From NCBI GenBank assembly GCA_016185015.1, contig JACPOI010000016.1:62001-126000 (forward strand): a stretch of DNA of 64,000 nt, written 5' to 3'. The DNA is from Burkholderiales bacterium (lineage in GTDB: Bacteria > Pseudomonadota > Gammaproteobacteria > Burkholderiales > Burkholderiaceae_C). Below, one piece after another: positions 36,055-45,680 of this stretch. The notes under the pieces are model-generated. The model worked only from the letters and a program-made list of their open reading frames with translations, was not told the origin of the DNA and did no database searches. Both the position numbers and the translations under genes were made by a program. Positions within the stretch are counted from its first letter, which is position 1, and every line of letters starts with the position of its first letter.

Positions 36055-37737
36055 ATGCCCGCTGCCGAATCCGCTCGCACACTGGCCGCTTTCCGCCCCA
36101 AGCTGCTGGACACGCTGCCCGGCTACACGCGGGCCCGCTTCAGCCGGGACCTGGGCGCCGGCCTCACGGTCGGGGTGGTGGCCCTGCCGCTGGCCATGGC
36201 CTTTGCCATCGCCTCCGGCCTCAAACCCGAAGCGGGCCTGTTCACCGCCATCATTGCCGGCTTCCTGATCTCCGCCCTGGGCGGCAGCCGCGTGCAGATC
36301 GGCGGGCCGGCCGGCGCCTTCATCGTCATCGTCTACGGCATCCTGGAGCGCTACGGCCTGGCCAACCTGATCATCGCCACCGCCATGTCGGGCGTGCTGC
36401 TCTTCCTCATGGGCCTGTTCCGCCTGGGCACCCTGATCCGCTTCATCCCCATCGCCGTGGTGATCGGTTTCACCAACGGCATCGCCGTGCTCATCATGCT
36501 GTCCCAGGTCAAGGACTTCCTGGGCCTGGAGCTGACCAGCATGCCGGCCAGCTTCTTCGCCATGCTGGAGGCCCTGGGCCGTGCGCTGCACACCGTGAAC
36601 CCGGCGGCCCTGGCCCTGGCGCTGGGCACGCTGGCCCTGCTCATCGCCTGGCAGCAGGCCACGCCGCGCCTGGGCCCGCAGAAACCGCCTTTCTCGGGCA
36701 AGCTCAGCGTCGTGCCCGGCACCATCGTCGCGCTGGCGGCGGCCACCGCCGCCAGCCTGCTGCTGGACCTGCCGGTGGAGACCATCGGCAGCCGCTTCGG
36801 CGGCATCCCGGCCGCGCTGCCGGCCTTCGTCTGGCCCGAATTCAGCTGGAGCACCGTGCGCTTCCTGCTGATGCCGGCACTCACACTGGCCCTGCTGGGC
36901 GCCATCGAGTCCCTGCTGTGCGCACGCATCGCCGACGGCCTGACCGAAGACCGCCACGACCCCAACCAGGAACTGATGGCCCAGGGCATCGCCAACTTCG
37001 TCACGCCCTTCTTCGGCGGCATGCCGGCCACCGGCACCATCGCGCGCACCGTCACCAATGCCAAAAGCGGGGCTGTCAGCCCGGTGGCCGGCATGGTGCA
37101 TGCACTCACTTTATTGACCGTGGTTCTGGTCGCTGCCCCGCTGGCCCGGCATATCCCGCTGGCGGCGCTGGCCGCCATCCTGGTCTACGTGGCCTGGAAC
37201 ATGGGCGAATGGCGCGAATTCGTGCAGCTGCGCCAGTACCGACTGCCCTACCGCATCACCCTGCTGGCCGTTTTTGGCCTGACCGTGATCGTGGACCTGA
37301 CGGTGGCCGTGGAGGTGGGCCTGATCGCCGCCTGCCTGACCTTCATCTACCGCATCTCCAGCCTGACCCGGGCCGAGGCCGTCAGCGCGCAGGTCCAGCC
37401 CCTGCTGGCCGGCCAGGACGGGCAGGTGCGGGCCTGGCGGCTCTACGGCGCCCTGTTTTTCGGCGCCGTCAAGCTGGTGGAGGACATGGAGCGGCAGCTG
37501 CCCGCCCGGGCCCTGGTGCTGGACCTCAAGAACCTGATCTACGTGGATTCCTCGGGCGCCGACACCCTGCTGGACCTGGCACGCGGCTGCCAGAAGCACG
37601 GCGTGCGCCTGATCCTGTGCGGCTTGCAGCACCAGCCGCTGGACATCGCCCGGCGCAGCGGCCTGCTGGCGGCGCTGCCGGCGTCCGACGTCTGTCCGGA
37701 CCTGGGCCGGGGGCTCGCGGCAGCTTCAGCGTCCTGA
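36055..37737 (+). CDS. SulP-family anion transporter with STAS domain
   Basis: 560 aa. The membrane part (about residues 25-420) shows DLGAGLTVGVVALPLAMAFAIASGL and IGGPAGAFIVIVYGIL, typical of SulP. The C-terminal STAS domain (about 440-550) has LVLDLKNLIYVDSSGADTLLDL with the conserved Asp-Ser-Ser. Likely substrates are sulfate, bicarbonate or small dicarboxylates; sequence alone does not decide. No carbonic anhydrase gene is adjacent. Confidence 0.92.
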   Translation: MPAAESARTLAAFRPKLLDTLPGYTRARFSRDLGAGLTVGVVALPLAMAFAIASGLKPEAGLFTAIIAGFLISALGGSRVQIGGPAGAFIVIVYGILERYGLANLIIATAMSGVLLFLMGLFRLGTLIRFIPIAVVIGFTNGIAVLIMLSQVKDFLGLELTSMPASFFAMLEALGRALHTVNPAALALALGTLALLIAWQQATPRLGPQKPPFSGKLSVVPGTIVALAAATAASLLLDLPVETIGSRFGGIPAALPAFVWPEFSWSTVRFLLMPALTLALLGAIESLLCARIADGLTEDRHDPNQELMAQGIANFVTPFFGGMPATGTIARTVTNAKSGAVSPVAGMVHALTLLTVVLVAAPLARHIPLAALAAILVYVAWNMGEWREFVQLRQYRLPYRITLLAVFGLTVIVDLTVAVEVGLIAACLTFIYRISSLTRAEAVSAQVQPLLAGQDGQVRAWRLYGALFFGAVKLVEDMERQLPARALVLDLKNLIYVDSSGADTLLDLARGCQKHGVRLILCGLQHQPLDIARRSGLLAALPASDVCPDLGRGLAAASAS

Positions 37738-37823
37738 ACCCGGGGCCGGGGGGGCCCTCTGCCCCGAGTGGCTAAAATGGCCGGTTCCTGTTGCGTTCCG
37801 GTCCCACCAGAAGGTTTAGCCCC

Positions 37824-38033
37824 ATGCATCTCTTCCGCCGCCCTGACTACCAGTCCGACGCCACCCAGTTCATCAACCAGCTCAAGACCGAGAAGCCCGA
37901 CCTGGAAGCCCGCCAGCGCCAGGGCCGCGAGCTGCTGTGGGACACGTCCGTGGACCGCCAGGCGCAGGAGGGCTACCGGTCCGCCCGCGTGCAGCAGCAG
38001 CCCTACGTCTACCAGACCAGCGGCACCAAGTGA
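37824..38033 (+). CDS. DUF3460 small protein
   Basis: 69 aa, starting MHLFRRPDYQSDATQFINQLK and ending QQQPYVYQTSGTK. It is hydrophilic, with no signal peptide. DUF3460 proteins are short, of unknown function, and found mainly in Burkholderiales, usually directly upstream of scpA as here (31 bp). An internal VDRQAQEGYRSARV segment is typical. Confidence 0.85.
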   Translation: MHLFRRPDYQSDATQFINQLKTEKPDLEARQRQGRELLWDTSVDRQAQEGYRSARVQQQPYVYQTSGTK

Positions 38034-38064
38034 TCGCCGGGCCACGCCCGCCACAAAGCACGCG

Positions 38065-38922
38065 ATGAGCGACCCCCACGACAGCGCCGGCCTGCAGACC
38101 GCCGAGGCCCCGCACGCCGCGGCCATGCCCCAGGTGGTGGACCACGTGGCCGTGGCACGCCTGTACGGCGAGCCGCTGTTCACGATGCCGCAGGATCTGT
38201 ACATCCCGCCGGATGCGCTGGAGGTCTTTCTCGAAGCCTTTGAAGGCCCGCTGGACCTGCTGCTCTATCTGATCCGCAAGCAGAACTTCAACATCCTCGA
38301 CATCCCGATGGCGGCGGTCACGCGCCAGTACCTGACGTATGTGGACCAGGTGCGCGACCGCAACCTGGAGCTGGCCGCCGAGTACCTGCTGATGGCGGCC
38401 ATGCTGATCGAGATCAAGTCGCGCATGCTGCTGCCGCCCAAAAAGGCGGCCGAGGGCGAAGAGGCCGAGGACCCGCGCGCCGAGCTGGTGCGCCGCCTGC
38501 TCGAGTACGAGCAGATCAAGATCGCCGCCGCACAGCTGGGCAACCTGCCGCAGTACGGGCGCGACTTCCTCAAGGCGCAGGTCTACATCGAGCAATCGCT
38601 GCAGCCGCGCTTCCCCGAAGTGCACGTGGTGGACCTGCAGGAGGCCTGGGCCGACATCCTCAAGCGCGCCAAGCTTGTGCAGCACCACAAGATCTCGCGC
38701 GAGGAGCTCTCGGTGCGCGAGCACATGAGCATCGTGCTGCGCCAGCTGCAGGGCCAGAAATTCGTCGAGTTCGAGAACCTGTTCGACCCCGCCAAGGGCG
38801 TGCCCGTGCTGGTGGTGACCTTCATCGCCCTGCTGGAGCTGGCCAAGGAAAGCCTGATCGACATCACCCAGGCCGAGGTCTTCGCCCCGATCTACGTTCG
38901 GCTGGCGTATTCGCCCGCCTGA
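38065..38922 (+). CDS. scpA: Segregation and condensation protein A
   Basis: 285-aa kleisin subunit of the SMC-ScpAB condensin complex in chromosome segregation. The N-terminal kleisin motif is FEGPLDLLLYLIRKQNFNILDIPMAAVTRQYL, followed by ELAAEYLLMAAMLIEIKSRMLLP. The C-terminal winged-helix part includes FIALLELAKESLIDITQAEVFAPIYV. The N-terminal 40-residue lead is poorly conserved. The ATG at 38065 was chosen as the first in-frame ATG after the DUF3460 stop. scpB is not adjacent. Confidence 0.95.
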   Translation: MSDPHDSAGLQTAEAPHAAAMPQVVDHVAVARLYGEPLFTMPQDLYIPPDALEVFLEAFEGPLDLLLYLIRKQNFNILDIPMAAVTRQYLTYVDQVRDRNLELAAEYLLMAAMLIEIKSRMLLPPKKAAEGEEAEDPRAELVRRLLEYEQIKIAAAQLGNLPQYGRDFLKAQVYIEQSLQPRFPEVHVVDLQEAWADILKRAKLVQHHKISREELSVREHMSIVLRQLQGQKFVEFENLFDPAKGVPVLVVTFIALLELAKESLIDITQAEVFAPIYVRLAYSPA

Positions 38923-38950
38923 TCCCCTTCCAACCCCCTCCTGAACAACC

Positions 38951-40543
38951 GTGTCGCCGGCATCCCACTCCTTTGACGTCCTCATCGTCGGCAGCGGCCT
39001 GGCGGGCCTGAGCGCCGCCCTGCATCTGGCGAGCACCCACCGCGTGGCGGTGATCACCAAACGCGCACTCAACGACGGCTCCAGCCGCTGGGCCCAGGGT
39101 GGCATCGCCGCCGTCATGGGCGAAGGCGACACACTGGCCTCGCACGTGCAGGACACCCTGGTGGCCGGAGCCGGCCTGTGCGATCTGGAGGCCACGCGCT
39201 TTGTGGTCGAGAACGCACCCGTAAGCATCCGCTGGCTGCAGGACCTGGGCGTGCCCTTCTCGCAGGAAGACGGCCACCTGCACCTCACGCGCGAGGGCGG
39301 TCACAGCGAACGCCGCATCGTGCACGTGACCGACGCCACCGGCGCGGCCGTGCAGGACACGCTGATGAAGAAGGTGCGCGCCACCCCGAACATCACCCTG
39401 TTCGAACACCACATGCTGGTGGACCTGATCACCGCACCCAAGCTCGGCCTGAGCGACCAGCGCTGCCTGGGCCTGTACGCGCTGAACGAAGCCACCGACG
39501 TGGTGGACACCTTCAGCGCGCCGCACACCATCCTGGCCACGGGCGGCGCCGGCAAGGTCTACCTCTACACCACCAACCCCGACACCGCCACGGGCGACGG
39601 CATCGCTGCCGCCTGGCGCGCCGGCTGCCGTGTGGGCAATATGGAATTCATCCAGTTCCATCCCACCTGCCTCTACCACCCGCACGCCAAGTCCTACCTG
39701 ATCAGCGAAGCGGTGCGGGGCGAAGGCGGCAAGCTGCTGCTGCCGGAATCGGCCGGAGGCACCCGCTTCATGCCCGCGCACGATGCGCGCGAAGAGCTGG
39801 CGCCGCGCGACGTGGTGGCCCGCGCCATCGACTTCGAGATGAAAAAGCACGGCCTGGACTGTGTCTACCTCGACATCTCGCACCAGCCCAAGGCCTTCCT
39901 GCTGGAGCATTTCCCCAACATCTACGCGCGCTGCCTGGAACTGGGCATCGACATGGCCAAGCAGCCCATCCCCGTGGTGCCGGCTGCCCACTACACCTGC
40001 GGCGGCGTGGTCACCGACCTGGACGGACGCACCGACCTGCCCGGCCTGTACGCCGTGGGCGAGACCGCCTACACCGGTCTGCACGGCGCCAACCGCCTGG
40101 CCAGCAACTCGCTGGTGGAGTGCATGGTCTACGCGCGTGCCGCGTCCCTGGCCATCAGCCAGGAACAAGCCGCCGCCGTGCCCCCCCTGCCGGCCTGGGA
40201 CGACAGCCGCGTGACCGACGCCGACGAGGCCGTGGTCATCTCGCACAACTGGGACGAGCTGCGCCGTTTCATGTGGGACTACGTGGGCATCGTGCGGACC
40301 AACAAGCGCCTGGAGCGCGCAGCGCACCGCATCGAGCTGCTGCGCTCGGAGATCCAGGAGTACTACGCCAGCTTCCACGTCACGCGCGACCTGCTGGAGC
40401 TGCGCAACCTGGTCCAGGTTGCCGACCTGATCGTGCGCAGCGCACAATCGCGCCATGAGAGCCGCGGCCTGCATTTCAGCCGCGATTACCCGCAGACCAA
40501 CGCCACTGCCCAACCCACTCTCCTGGTGCCGCCCGCGCACTGA
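38951..40543 (+). CDS. nadB: L-aspartate oxidase
   Basis: 530-aa flavoprotein that oxidises L-aspartate to iminoaspartate, the first step of de novo NAD synthesis. The FAD-binding motif is [18 protein letters not shown]; the family motif [15 protein letters not shown] and the active-site region [24 protein letters not shown] are present. The C-terminal helical domain is complete. A GTG start at 38951 is the only credible one. It lies 28 bp after scpA and 11 bp before panD, which also consumes aspartate. nadA and nadC are not in the window. Confidence 0.96.
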   Translation: MSPASHSFDVLIVGSGLAGLSAALHLASTHRVAVITKRALNDGSSRWAQGGIAAVMGEGDTLASHVQDTLVAGAGLCDLEATRFVVENAPVSIRWLQDLGVPFSQEDGHLHLTREGGHSERRIVHVTDATGAAVQDTLMKKVRATPNITLFEHHMLVDLITAPKLGLSDQRCLGLYALNEATDVVDTFSAPHTILATGGAGKVYLYTTNPDTATGDGIAAAWRAGCRVGNMEFIQFHPTCLYHPHAKSYLISEAVRGEGGKLLLPESAGGTRFMPAHDAREELAPRDVVARAIDFEMKKHGLDCVYLDISHQPKAFLLEHFPNIYARCLELGIDMAKQPIPVVPAAHYTCGGVVTDLDGRTDLPGLYAVGETAYTGLHGANRLASNSLVECMVYARAASLAISQEQAAAVPPLPAWDDSRVTDADEAVVISHNWDELRRFMWDYVGIVRTNKRLERAAHRIELLRSEIQEYYASFHVTRDLLELRNLVQVADLIVRSAQSRHESRGLHFSRDYPQTNATAQPTLLVPPAH

Positions 40544-40554
40544 GGACCCACGCC

Positions 40555-40980
40555 ATGCAACGCATCCTGCTCAAATCCAAGATCCACCGCGCCACCGTCA
40601 CCGACTGCGAGCTGCACTACGAAGGCTCCTGCGCCATCGACGAGAACCTGCTGGAAGCCGCCAACATGATGGAGAACGAACAGGTTCACATCTGGAACAT
40701 CAACAACGGCGAACGCTTCATCACCTACGCCATCCGCGGCGAGCGCGGCTCGGGCATCATCTCGGTCAACGGCTCGGCCGCACGTCGCGCCGCCGTGGGC
40801 GACCTGCTGATCATCGCAGCCTTCGCCCAGGTGCCCGAAGAGCAATGCAAGGGTTTCCAGCCCAAGCTGGTCTTCGTCGACGACCAGAACCGCATCAAGG
40901 AACAGCGCAGCCACATCCCGGTGCAGGAAGCCTCCCATGTGCCGGCGCATGCCGAGCACCACGGCGGCGACAGCGCCTGA
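40555..40980 (+). CDS. panD: Aspartate 1-decarboxylase (pyruvoyl enzyme)
   Basis: 141-aa proenzyme that makes beta-alanine from L-aspartate for pantothenate. The self-cleavage site Gly24-Ser25 lies in YEGSCAID and generates the pyruvoyl group on the alpha chain. The core [19 protein letters not shown] and [16 protein letters not shown] are typical. The C-terminal 15 residues are a short extension. It sits between nadB and bioB, 11 and 15 bp away, within a cofactor operon. Confidence 0.97.
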   Translation: MQRILLKSKIHRATVTDCELHYEGSCAIDENLLEAANMMENEQVHIWNINNGERFITYAIRGERGSGIISVNGSAARRAAVGDLLIIAAFAQVPEEQCKGFQPKLVFVDDQNRIKEQRSHIPVQEASHVPAHAEHHGGDSA

Positions 40981-40995
40981 AGCAAGGAGTCCGAC

Positions 40996-42018
40996 ATGAG
41001 CATGACCACCGAACAAACCATCACCCTGCACCGCCCGAAAGCGGCCGCGCCCACGGCCCCCAAGGCCGAACGCTGGAGCGTGGACGCCATCGAGGCCCTG
41101 TTCAAGCTGCCCTTCCCCGAGCTGCTGTTCCGCGCGCAGACGGTGCACCGCGAGCACTTCGACCCGACCCAGGTCGAGTTCGCGACCTTGCTGTCCGTCA
41201 AGACCGGCGGTTGCTCGGAAGACTGCGGCTACTGCCCGCAATCGGCTTCCTTCGAAACCGGCGTGAAAGCCTCCAAGCTCATGGAGCTGGAAGAAGTGCT
41301 GTTTGCCGCCCAACGTGCCAAGGACGCCGGTGCCACCCGTTTCTGCATGGGCGCGGCCTGGCGCGAGCCCAAGGACCGCGACATCGAGAAGGTGGCCGAG
41401 CTGGTGCGCGGCGTGAAGGGGCTGGGCATGGAGACCTGCGCCACCCTGGGCATGCTGAATGAAGGCCACGCCGAACAACTGGCCGAGGCCGGCCTGGACT
41501 TCTACAACCACAACCTCGATACCGCGCCTGATTTCTACGGCGACATCATCACCACGCGCGTCTACCAGGACCGCCTGGACACGCTGGCGCGCGTGCGCGG
41601 CGCCGGTGTCAAGGTCTGCTCCGGCGGCATCGTCGGCATGGGCGAGAACCACCGCCAGCGCGCCGGCCTGATCGCCGAACTGGCCAACCTCAACCCCTAT
41701 CCCGAATCCGTGCCCATCAACAACCTGGTGCGCGTGGAAGGCACGCCGCTGGCCAACCAGGCGCCGCTCGATCCCTTCGAGTTCGTGCGCATGATCGCCG
41801 TGGCCCGCATCACCATGCCGAAAGCGCGCGTGCGCCTGTCGGCCGGCCGCCAGCAGATGGGCGAGGCCATCCAGGCCCTGTGTTTCCTGGCCGGCGCCAA
41901 TTCCATCTTCTACGGCGACAAGCTGCTGGTGACCGGCAATCCGGACACCGAGGCCGACGTGCAGCTGCTGCAGCGCCTGGGCATGAGCCCGGCCCAGCAG
42001 CCGCCCGGCAAGACCTGA
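40996..42018 (+). CDS. bioB: Biotin synthase
   Basis: 340-aa radical SAM enzyme that inserts sulfur into dethiobiotin. The radical SAM CxxxCxxC is C73-C77-C80 in [13 protein letters not shown]. The [17 protein letters not shown] and SAGRQQM motifs are conserved. An N-terminal lead of about 30 residues is extra compared with E. coli. No other bio genes are next to it; instead it lies in a pan/nad block. The ATG has AAGGAG 10 bases upstream. Confidence 0.97.
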   Translation: MSMTTEQTITLHRPKAAAPTAPKAERWSVDAIEALFKLPFPELLFRAQTVHREHFDPTQVEFATLLSVKTGGCSEDCGYCPQSASFETGVKASKLMELEEVLFAAQRAKDAGATRFCMGAAWREPKDRDIEKVAELVRGVKGLGMETCATLGMLNEGHAEQLAEAGLDFYNHNLDTAPDFYGDIITTRVYQDRLDTLARVRGAGVKVCSGGIVGMGENHRQRAGLIAELANLNPYPESVPINNLVRVEGTPLANQAPLDPFEFVRMIAVARITMPKARVRLSAGRQQMGEAIQALCFLAGANSIFYGDKLLVTGNPDTEADVQLLQRLGMSPAQQPPGKT

Positions 42019-42053
42019 GCCTCCCTTCCATCCAAGCAAGACTGGAGACCACC

Positions 42054-42944
42054 GTGAGCACCCCGACCTCCACCTCGAACAACGGCGCCTCGCCTTACGG
42101 CACGCTGCCCCCGGCCAGTGCACCGGCCACACGCAAGCCCATCAGCCTGCCGCGCCTGCAGGAGATGCACGCGCGCGGCGAGAAGATCACCATGCTCACC
42201 GCCTACGACGCCACCTTCGCGGCCACGGCCGACGCGGCCGGCGTGGAGTGCATCCTGATCGGCGACTCGCTGGGCATGGTCTGCCAGGGTTTGAGCAGCA
42301 CCGTGGGCGTTTCGCTGGAGACCATGCGCTACCACGTGGAAAGCGTCACGCGCGGCGTGCGCCGCGTGCAAGGCACGGCCTGGATCATCGGCGACATGCC
42401 CTACGGCACCTTCCATGAATCGAAGGAGCAGGCCTTTCGCAACGCGGCCGTGCTGATGCAGGCCGGTGCTCACATGGTCAAGATCGAAGGCGGCGGCTGG
42501 ACGGCTGAGATCGTGCACTTCCTGGTCGAGCGCGGCATTCCCGTCTGCGCCCACCTGGGCCTGACGCCGCAGACCGTGCACGCCCTGGGCGGCTACCGGG
42601 TGCAAGGCCGCGGCGACGAAGCGGCCGCCACGCTAAAGCGGCACGCGCTGGAACTGCAGGACGCCGGCGCCAGCCTGCTGGTGCTGGAGATGGTGCCCGC
42701 CGCCCTCTCGGCCGACGTGACCCAGGCCCTGCCCCGCTGCGCCACCATCGGCATCGGTGCCGGCGTGGACTGTGCCGGCCAGGTGTTGGTGCTGCACGAC
42801 ATGTTGGGCATGAACCTGGGCAAGATGGCCAAGTTCGTGCACAACTTCATGGCCGACGCCGGCAGCGTGCGCGGTGCCATGGAAGCCTATGTGAAGGCGG
42901 TCAAGGAAGGCACCTTCCCGGTCAACGCCCAACACGCCTGGTAG
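42054..42944 (+). CDS. panB: 3-methyl-2-oxobutanoate hydroxymethyltransferase
   Basis: 296 aa; makes ketopantoate from alpha-ketoisovalerate and methylene-THF. Motifs: [42 protein letters not shown] and [22 protein letters not shown]. The N-terminal 35 residues are low-complexity. A GTG start at 42054 follows a GGAGACC ribosome site; no better ATG exists. It is 35 bp after bioB and is followed by a short structured repeat before panC. Confidence 0.96.
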   Translation: MSTPTSTSNNGASPYGTLPPASAPATRKPISLPRLQEMHARGEKITMLTAYDATFAATADAAGVECILIGDSLGMVCQGLSSTVGVSLETMRYHVESVTRGVRRVQGTAWIIGDMPYGTFHESKEQAFRNAAVLMQAGAHMVKIEGGGWTAEIVHFLVERGIPVCAHLGLTPQTVHALGGYRVQGRGDEAAATLKRHALELQDAGASLLVLEMVPAALSADVTQALPRCATIGIGAGVDCAGQVLVLHDMLGMNLGKMAKFVHNFMADAGSVRGAMEAYVKAVKEGTFPVNAQHAW

Positions 42945-42951
42945 ATAAGAT

Positions 42952-43037
42952 TCCCCCTGAGCCGCCTGCGGCGTCATTCCCCGGAGGGGGACGGCGCCAG
43001 CGGCCCAGCCAAGCCGGTTCCGCGGCGCCCCGCGAAA
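42952..43037. repeat. Short structured intergenic repeat between panB and panC
   Basis: CCCCCTGAGCCGCC at 42953 pairs across the unit with the CCGGAGGGGG end near 42981-42990. An inner GCCGCC/GCGGC hairpin is nested, and a GGCGCC-rich tail ends at about 43035. Units of this type (C-run, small hairpin, G-run, then CAGCGGCCC...AAGCCGGTTC) are, from general knowledge, common between genes in Comamonadaceae. It may weaken or separate panC translation from panB. Confidence 0.65.
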
Positions 43038-43057
43038 CAAACCCCTCTGTCGTGACC

Positions 43058-43897
43058 ATGAAGCTCATTCATACGATTTCTGAACTCCGCGCGGAACTGG
43101 CCCACTACAAACGCCCGGCCTTCGTGCCCACCATGGGCAACCTGCACGAAGGCCACATCGCCCTGGTCAAGCAGGCCAAGCCCCTGGGCGATGTGACGGT
43201 GGTCAGCATCTTCGTGAACCGCCTGCAGTTCCTACCGCACGAGGACTTCGGCACCTACCCGCGCACGCTGGAAGCCGATTGCGCCAAGCTCGAAGCCGCC
43301 GGCTGCGACGTGGTCTTCGCGCCCAGCGAGGCCGAGCTCTACCCCGAGCCCCAGGGCTACAAGGTCCACCCGCCCGCAGAGCTGGCCGACATCCTGGAAG
43401 GCCACTTCCGCCCCGGTTTTTTTACTGGCGTGTGCACCGTGGTGCTCAAGCTCTTCAACATCGTGCAGCCGCGCGTGGCCCTGTTCGGCGCCAAGGACTA
43501 CCAGCAGCAGATGGTGATCCGCCGCATGGTGGCCCAGCTGGCCCTGCCCATCGAGATCGTGACCGGGGCGACGCTGCGCGCCGAAGACGGCCTGGCCCTG
43601 TCCTCGCGCAACGGCTACCTGAGCGCATCGGAACGCGCCGAGGCCGTGCAGCTCTCGCGCACCCTCAAGAGCATGATCGCCATGCTGCGCGCGGGTGAGC
43701 ACAACCTCGCCGCCATCGAACAGCACGCCATGCACACCCTGGCCGGCCGCGGCTGGAAACCCGACTACCTGACCGTACGCCGCCGTCACGACCTGCAGCC
43801 CCCGCAGCCCGACGACCTGACCCACGCCGACCGGCTGGTCGTCCTCGGCGCGGCCAAGCTCGGCACCACCCGCTTGATCGACAACATTGAGGTGTAA
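43058..43897 (+). CDS. panC: Pantothenate synthetase
   Basis: 279 aa; condenses pantoate and beta-alanine to pantothenate using ATP. Motifs: [18 protein letters not shown] (HIGH-like), [37 protein letters not shown] and [11 protein letters not shown]. The ATG at 43058 ([11 protein letters not shown]) matches the family N-terminus; a GTG two codons upstream is possible. With panD and panB it completes three of the four pantothenate enzymes; panE/ketopantoate reductase is not seen. The stop codon lies inside an inverted repeat. Confidence 0.96.
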   Translation: MKLIHTISELRAELAHYKRPAFVPTMGNLHEGHIALVKQAKPLGDVTVVSIFVNRLQFLPHEDFGTYPRTLEADCAKLEAAGCDVVFAPSEAELYPEPQGYKVHPPAELADILEGHFRPGFFTGVCTVVLKLFNIVQPRVALFGAKDYQQQMVIRRMVAQLALPIEIVTGATLRAEDGLALSSRNGYLSASERAEAVQLSRTLKSMIAMLRAGEHNLAAIEQHAMHTLAGRGWKPDYLTVRRRHDLQPPQPDDLTHADRLVVLGAAKLGTTRLIDNIEV

Positions 43898-44037
43898 ACC
43901 TCGATGTTGCGGCGCAGACTAACAACTGCCCGCAGGGCTTGTTAGTCGTAGCCACAATGACTTTTTGCGGTGAAGACTAACAATTGCCGCAGGCTTGTTA
44001 GTCGAAACCACAATCTAGAGGTCTAGGACCTTGAGAT
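43881..44037. repeat. Cluster of four inverted repeats between convergent genes
   Basis: Four hairpins stand in a row. The first (43881-43908, 12-bp arms, one mismatch) spans the panC stop. The second (43917-43947) and third (43975-44003) have identical 9-bp arms GACTAACAA/TTGTTAGTC, repeat at a 58-bp period, and are each followed by CCACAAT. The fourth (about 44010-44037) has arms CAATCT/AGATTG and AGGTC/GACCT. No long T-tract follows, apart from a TTTTT between copies two and three. Confidence 0.85.
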
Positions 44038-44041
44038 TGCG

Positions 44042-44983
44042 TCAACGCAAGAAGGCCTGCACCGCCGCCAGCGTGGCCGCCGGGTCTTCCTCCTGCGGCA
44101 CGTGGCCCAGCGGCTCGAACATCACCAGCTTCGAACCGGCAATGTCGGTCGCAAAACGCTGCGCGTAGGCCGGCGGAATCAGCCGGTCCTGCCCGCCCCA
44201 GAGGATGAGCGTGGGCAGCTTGAGCTGCTTGATGTCCTGCTCGCGCCCGGTATCGCGCTGCGACAGGCGCTTGCGCAGTGCGGCCCGGTTGCCTTCGCGC
44301 CGGGCGATGTCGGTGTACAGCGCTACCAGCTCTGGCGTGACGCGTGACGGGTCGCCATAGACATTGCGCACCGACTTCTCGATCAGGCCCGGCGGCAGCA
44401 CGTTGGCCATCAGGCTGCGCAGGCCCGGTGTGCCGGCCACGCGGAAACCCAGGGGGATGGAAACAGACTCGATGCGGTAACCCGCCGAGTCCACCAGGAT
44501 CAGGCGGTCCACGCGCTGCGGCAGCGCATGCGCCACGGCCCAGGCCACTTCGCCGCCCAGGGAGTTGCCGGCAATCACAAAACGCTGCACGCCCAGCTTG
44601 TCCATCAGCGCGGCGACAAAACGCACATAGACGTCCATGGAATAGTCGTTGGCCGCGTTCGGGCCGGTCAGGCCGAAACCCGGCAGGTCGAAGCGGATCA
44701 CACGGCGCGTTTTCTTCAGCTCGCTCGCCCACCCTTCCCAGGTGTGCAGGCTGGCCGCGGTGCCGTGCACCAGCACGATGGGTAGCGGGTCGGCGCGCGG
44801 GCCTTCGTCGCGCATATGCACCTGCAGGCCATCCACATCGATGAACTGCGAAGGCGGCGCGGCCCAGCGGGCCTTGAGCTGCTCCACCGGAATGTCGGGT
44901 GCCCAGGACCAGGCGATGAAGGCGCCCACCAGCAGGGCGAAGGCCAGGACGATGTAGGCCAGGATGCGCAGGATGAGTTTCAT
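44042..44983 (-). CDS. Membrane-anchored alpha/beta hydrolase
   Basis: 313 aa. A single N-terminal membrane helix (MKLILRILAYIVLAFALLVG) anchors an alpha/beta-hydrolase fold. The oxyanion region is VLVHGTAASLHTWEGW, the nucleophile elbow GNSLGGEVAW (Ser), the acid LWGGQDRLIPP and the catalytic His LGHVPQEEDP. Substrate is unknown; esters or lactones are likely. It is monocistronic or first-downstream of the small genes at 45.0-45.6 kb (58 bp gap). The hairpin cluster lies just past its stop. Confidence 0.88.
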   Translation of the reverse strand: MKLILRILAYIVLAFALLVGAFIAWSWAPDIPVEQLKARWAAPPSQFIDVDGLQVHMRDEGPRADPLPIVLVHGTAASLHTWEGWASELKKTRRVIRFDLPGFGLTGPNAANDYSMDVYVRFVAALMDKLGVQRFVIAGNSLGGEVAWAVAHALPQRVDRLILVDSAGYRIESVSIPLGFRVAGTPGLRSLMANVLPPGLIEKSVRNVYGDPSRVTPELVALYTDIARREGNRAALRKRLSQRDTGREQDIKQLKLPTLILWGGQDRLIPPAYAQRFATDIAGSKLVMFEPLGHVPQEEDPAATLAAVQAFLR

Positions 44984-45041
44984 GGAGAGTATCGAGTTGG
45001 TGGGCTGGGGGCAGTCTAGCCCCCGCACACCCTCCCCGCTG

Positions 45042-45233
45042 TCAAGCACCGGACAGGTTCTTGAAGATATGCCGCGCCAGCGCCCGCCAGAAATCCGCCC
45101 CTGAGTGTTCGCTGGCCAGGCGCGACACATCCCCATAGCCCTTGTGCAGGATGACGGCGATGATCAGCGCCAGCAGCGCGATGGCCACGATCTGCAACAC
45201 GGTCTTGAAGATCGCATCGGCGCGTGTGCTCAT
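45042..45233 (-). CDS. Small single-span membrane protein
   Basis: 63 aa. One strongly hydrophobic helix (about residues 10-30, TVLQIVAIALLALIIAVILH) is followed by a charged tail ending ARHIFKNLSGA. The start codon overlaps the stop of the DUF488 gene by 4 bp, which supports real translation. No family was recognised and no function can be given. Confidence 0.7.
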   Translation of the reverse strand: MSTRADAIFKTVLQIVAIALLALIIAVILHKGYGDVSRLASEHSGADFWRALARHIFKNLSGA

Positions 45234-45619
45234 GGGGCCACCCGCGCGCCGTGCTCGGCCAGCAGCTCGCGCAGCACGGCGCGGTGGCAATGCGCCTCGT
45301 CCTCGCAGTAGCAACCCACGGAGAAATGGCTCTGCTGCGAGAGCGCGGCCAGCAGGCTCAGCGCGTGGCTGGCCTCGGGCGTGGCCATTTCCTTGCGGTA
45401 GCGTCTGGTGAAGGCGGCCCACTGCGCAGGCGTGGTCGCTTCCTGCCCCAGCTTCATGGTCTCGACGCTGGGCGCCAGGTTGGGGAACCAGACGTCGTAC
45501 CAATTCTGGCTGGCGAACTCGCTTTTGGGTACGCCGCGCGGCGGGCGACGCACGGTGCCGATGCGGGTGCCCTCACCGGGCAGGCGCGGACTGCCGAGGC
45601 GAACGATCTGAACGGTCAT
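45230..45619 (-). CDS. DUF488 family protein
   Basis: 129 aa. Family marks are VPKSEFASQNWYDVWFPNLAPS and VGCYCEDEAHCHRAVLRELL, with the conserved CYC...CHR cluster suggesting a metal or nucleic-acid site. Function of DUF488 is not established. It is cytoplasmic by sequence and is translationally coupled to the following 63-aa membrane protein. Confidence 0.85.
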   Translation of the reverse strand: MTVQIVRLGSPRLPGEGTRIGTVRRPPRGVPKSEFASQNWYDVWFPNLAPSVETMKLGQEATTPAQWAAFTRRYRKEMATPEASHALSLLAALSQQSHFSVGCYCEDEAHCHRAVLRELLAEHGARVAP

Positions 45620-45680
45620 GCGCTATCTCCTGATCTTGCTGCCGGCATTGTGCAGCCCACCGGATCAGTACGGGTAGCGC

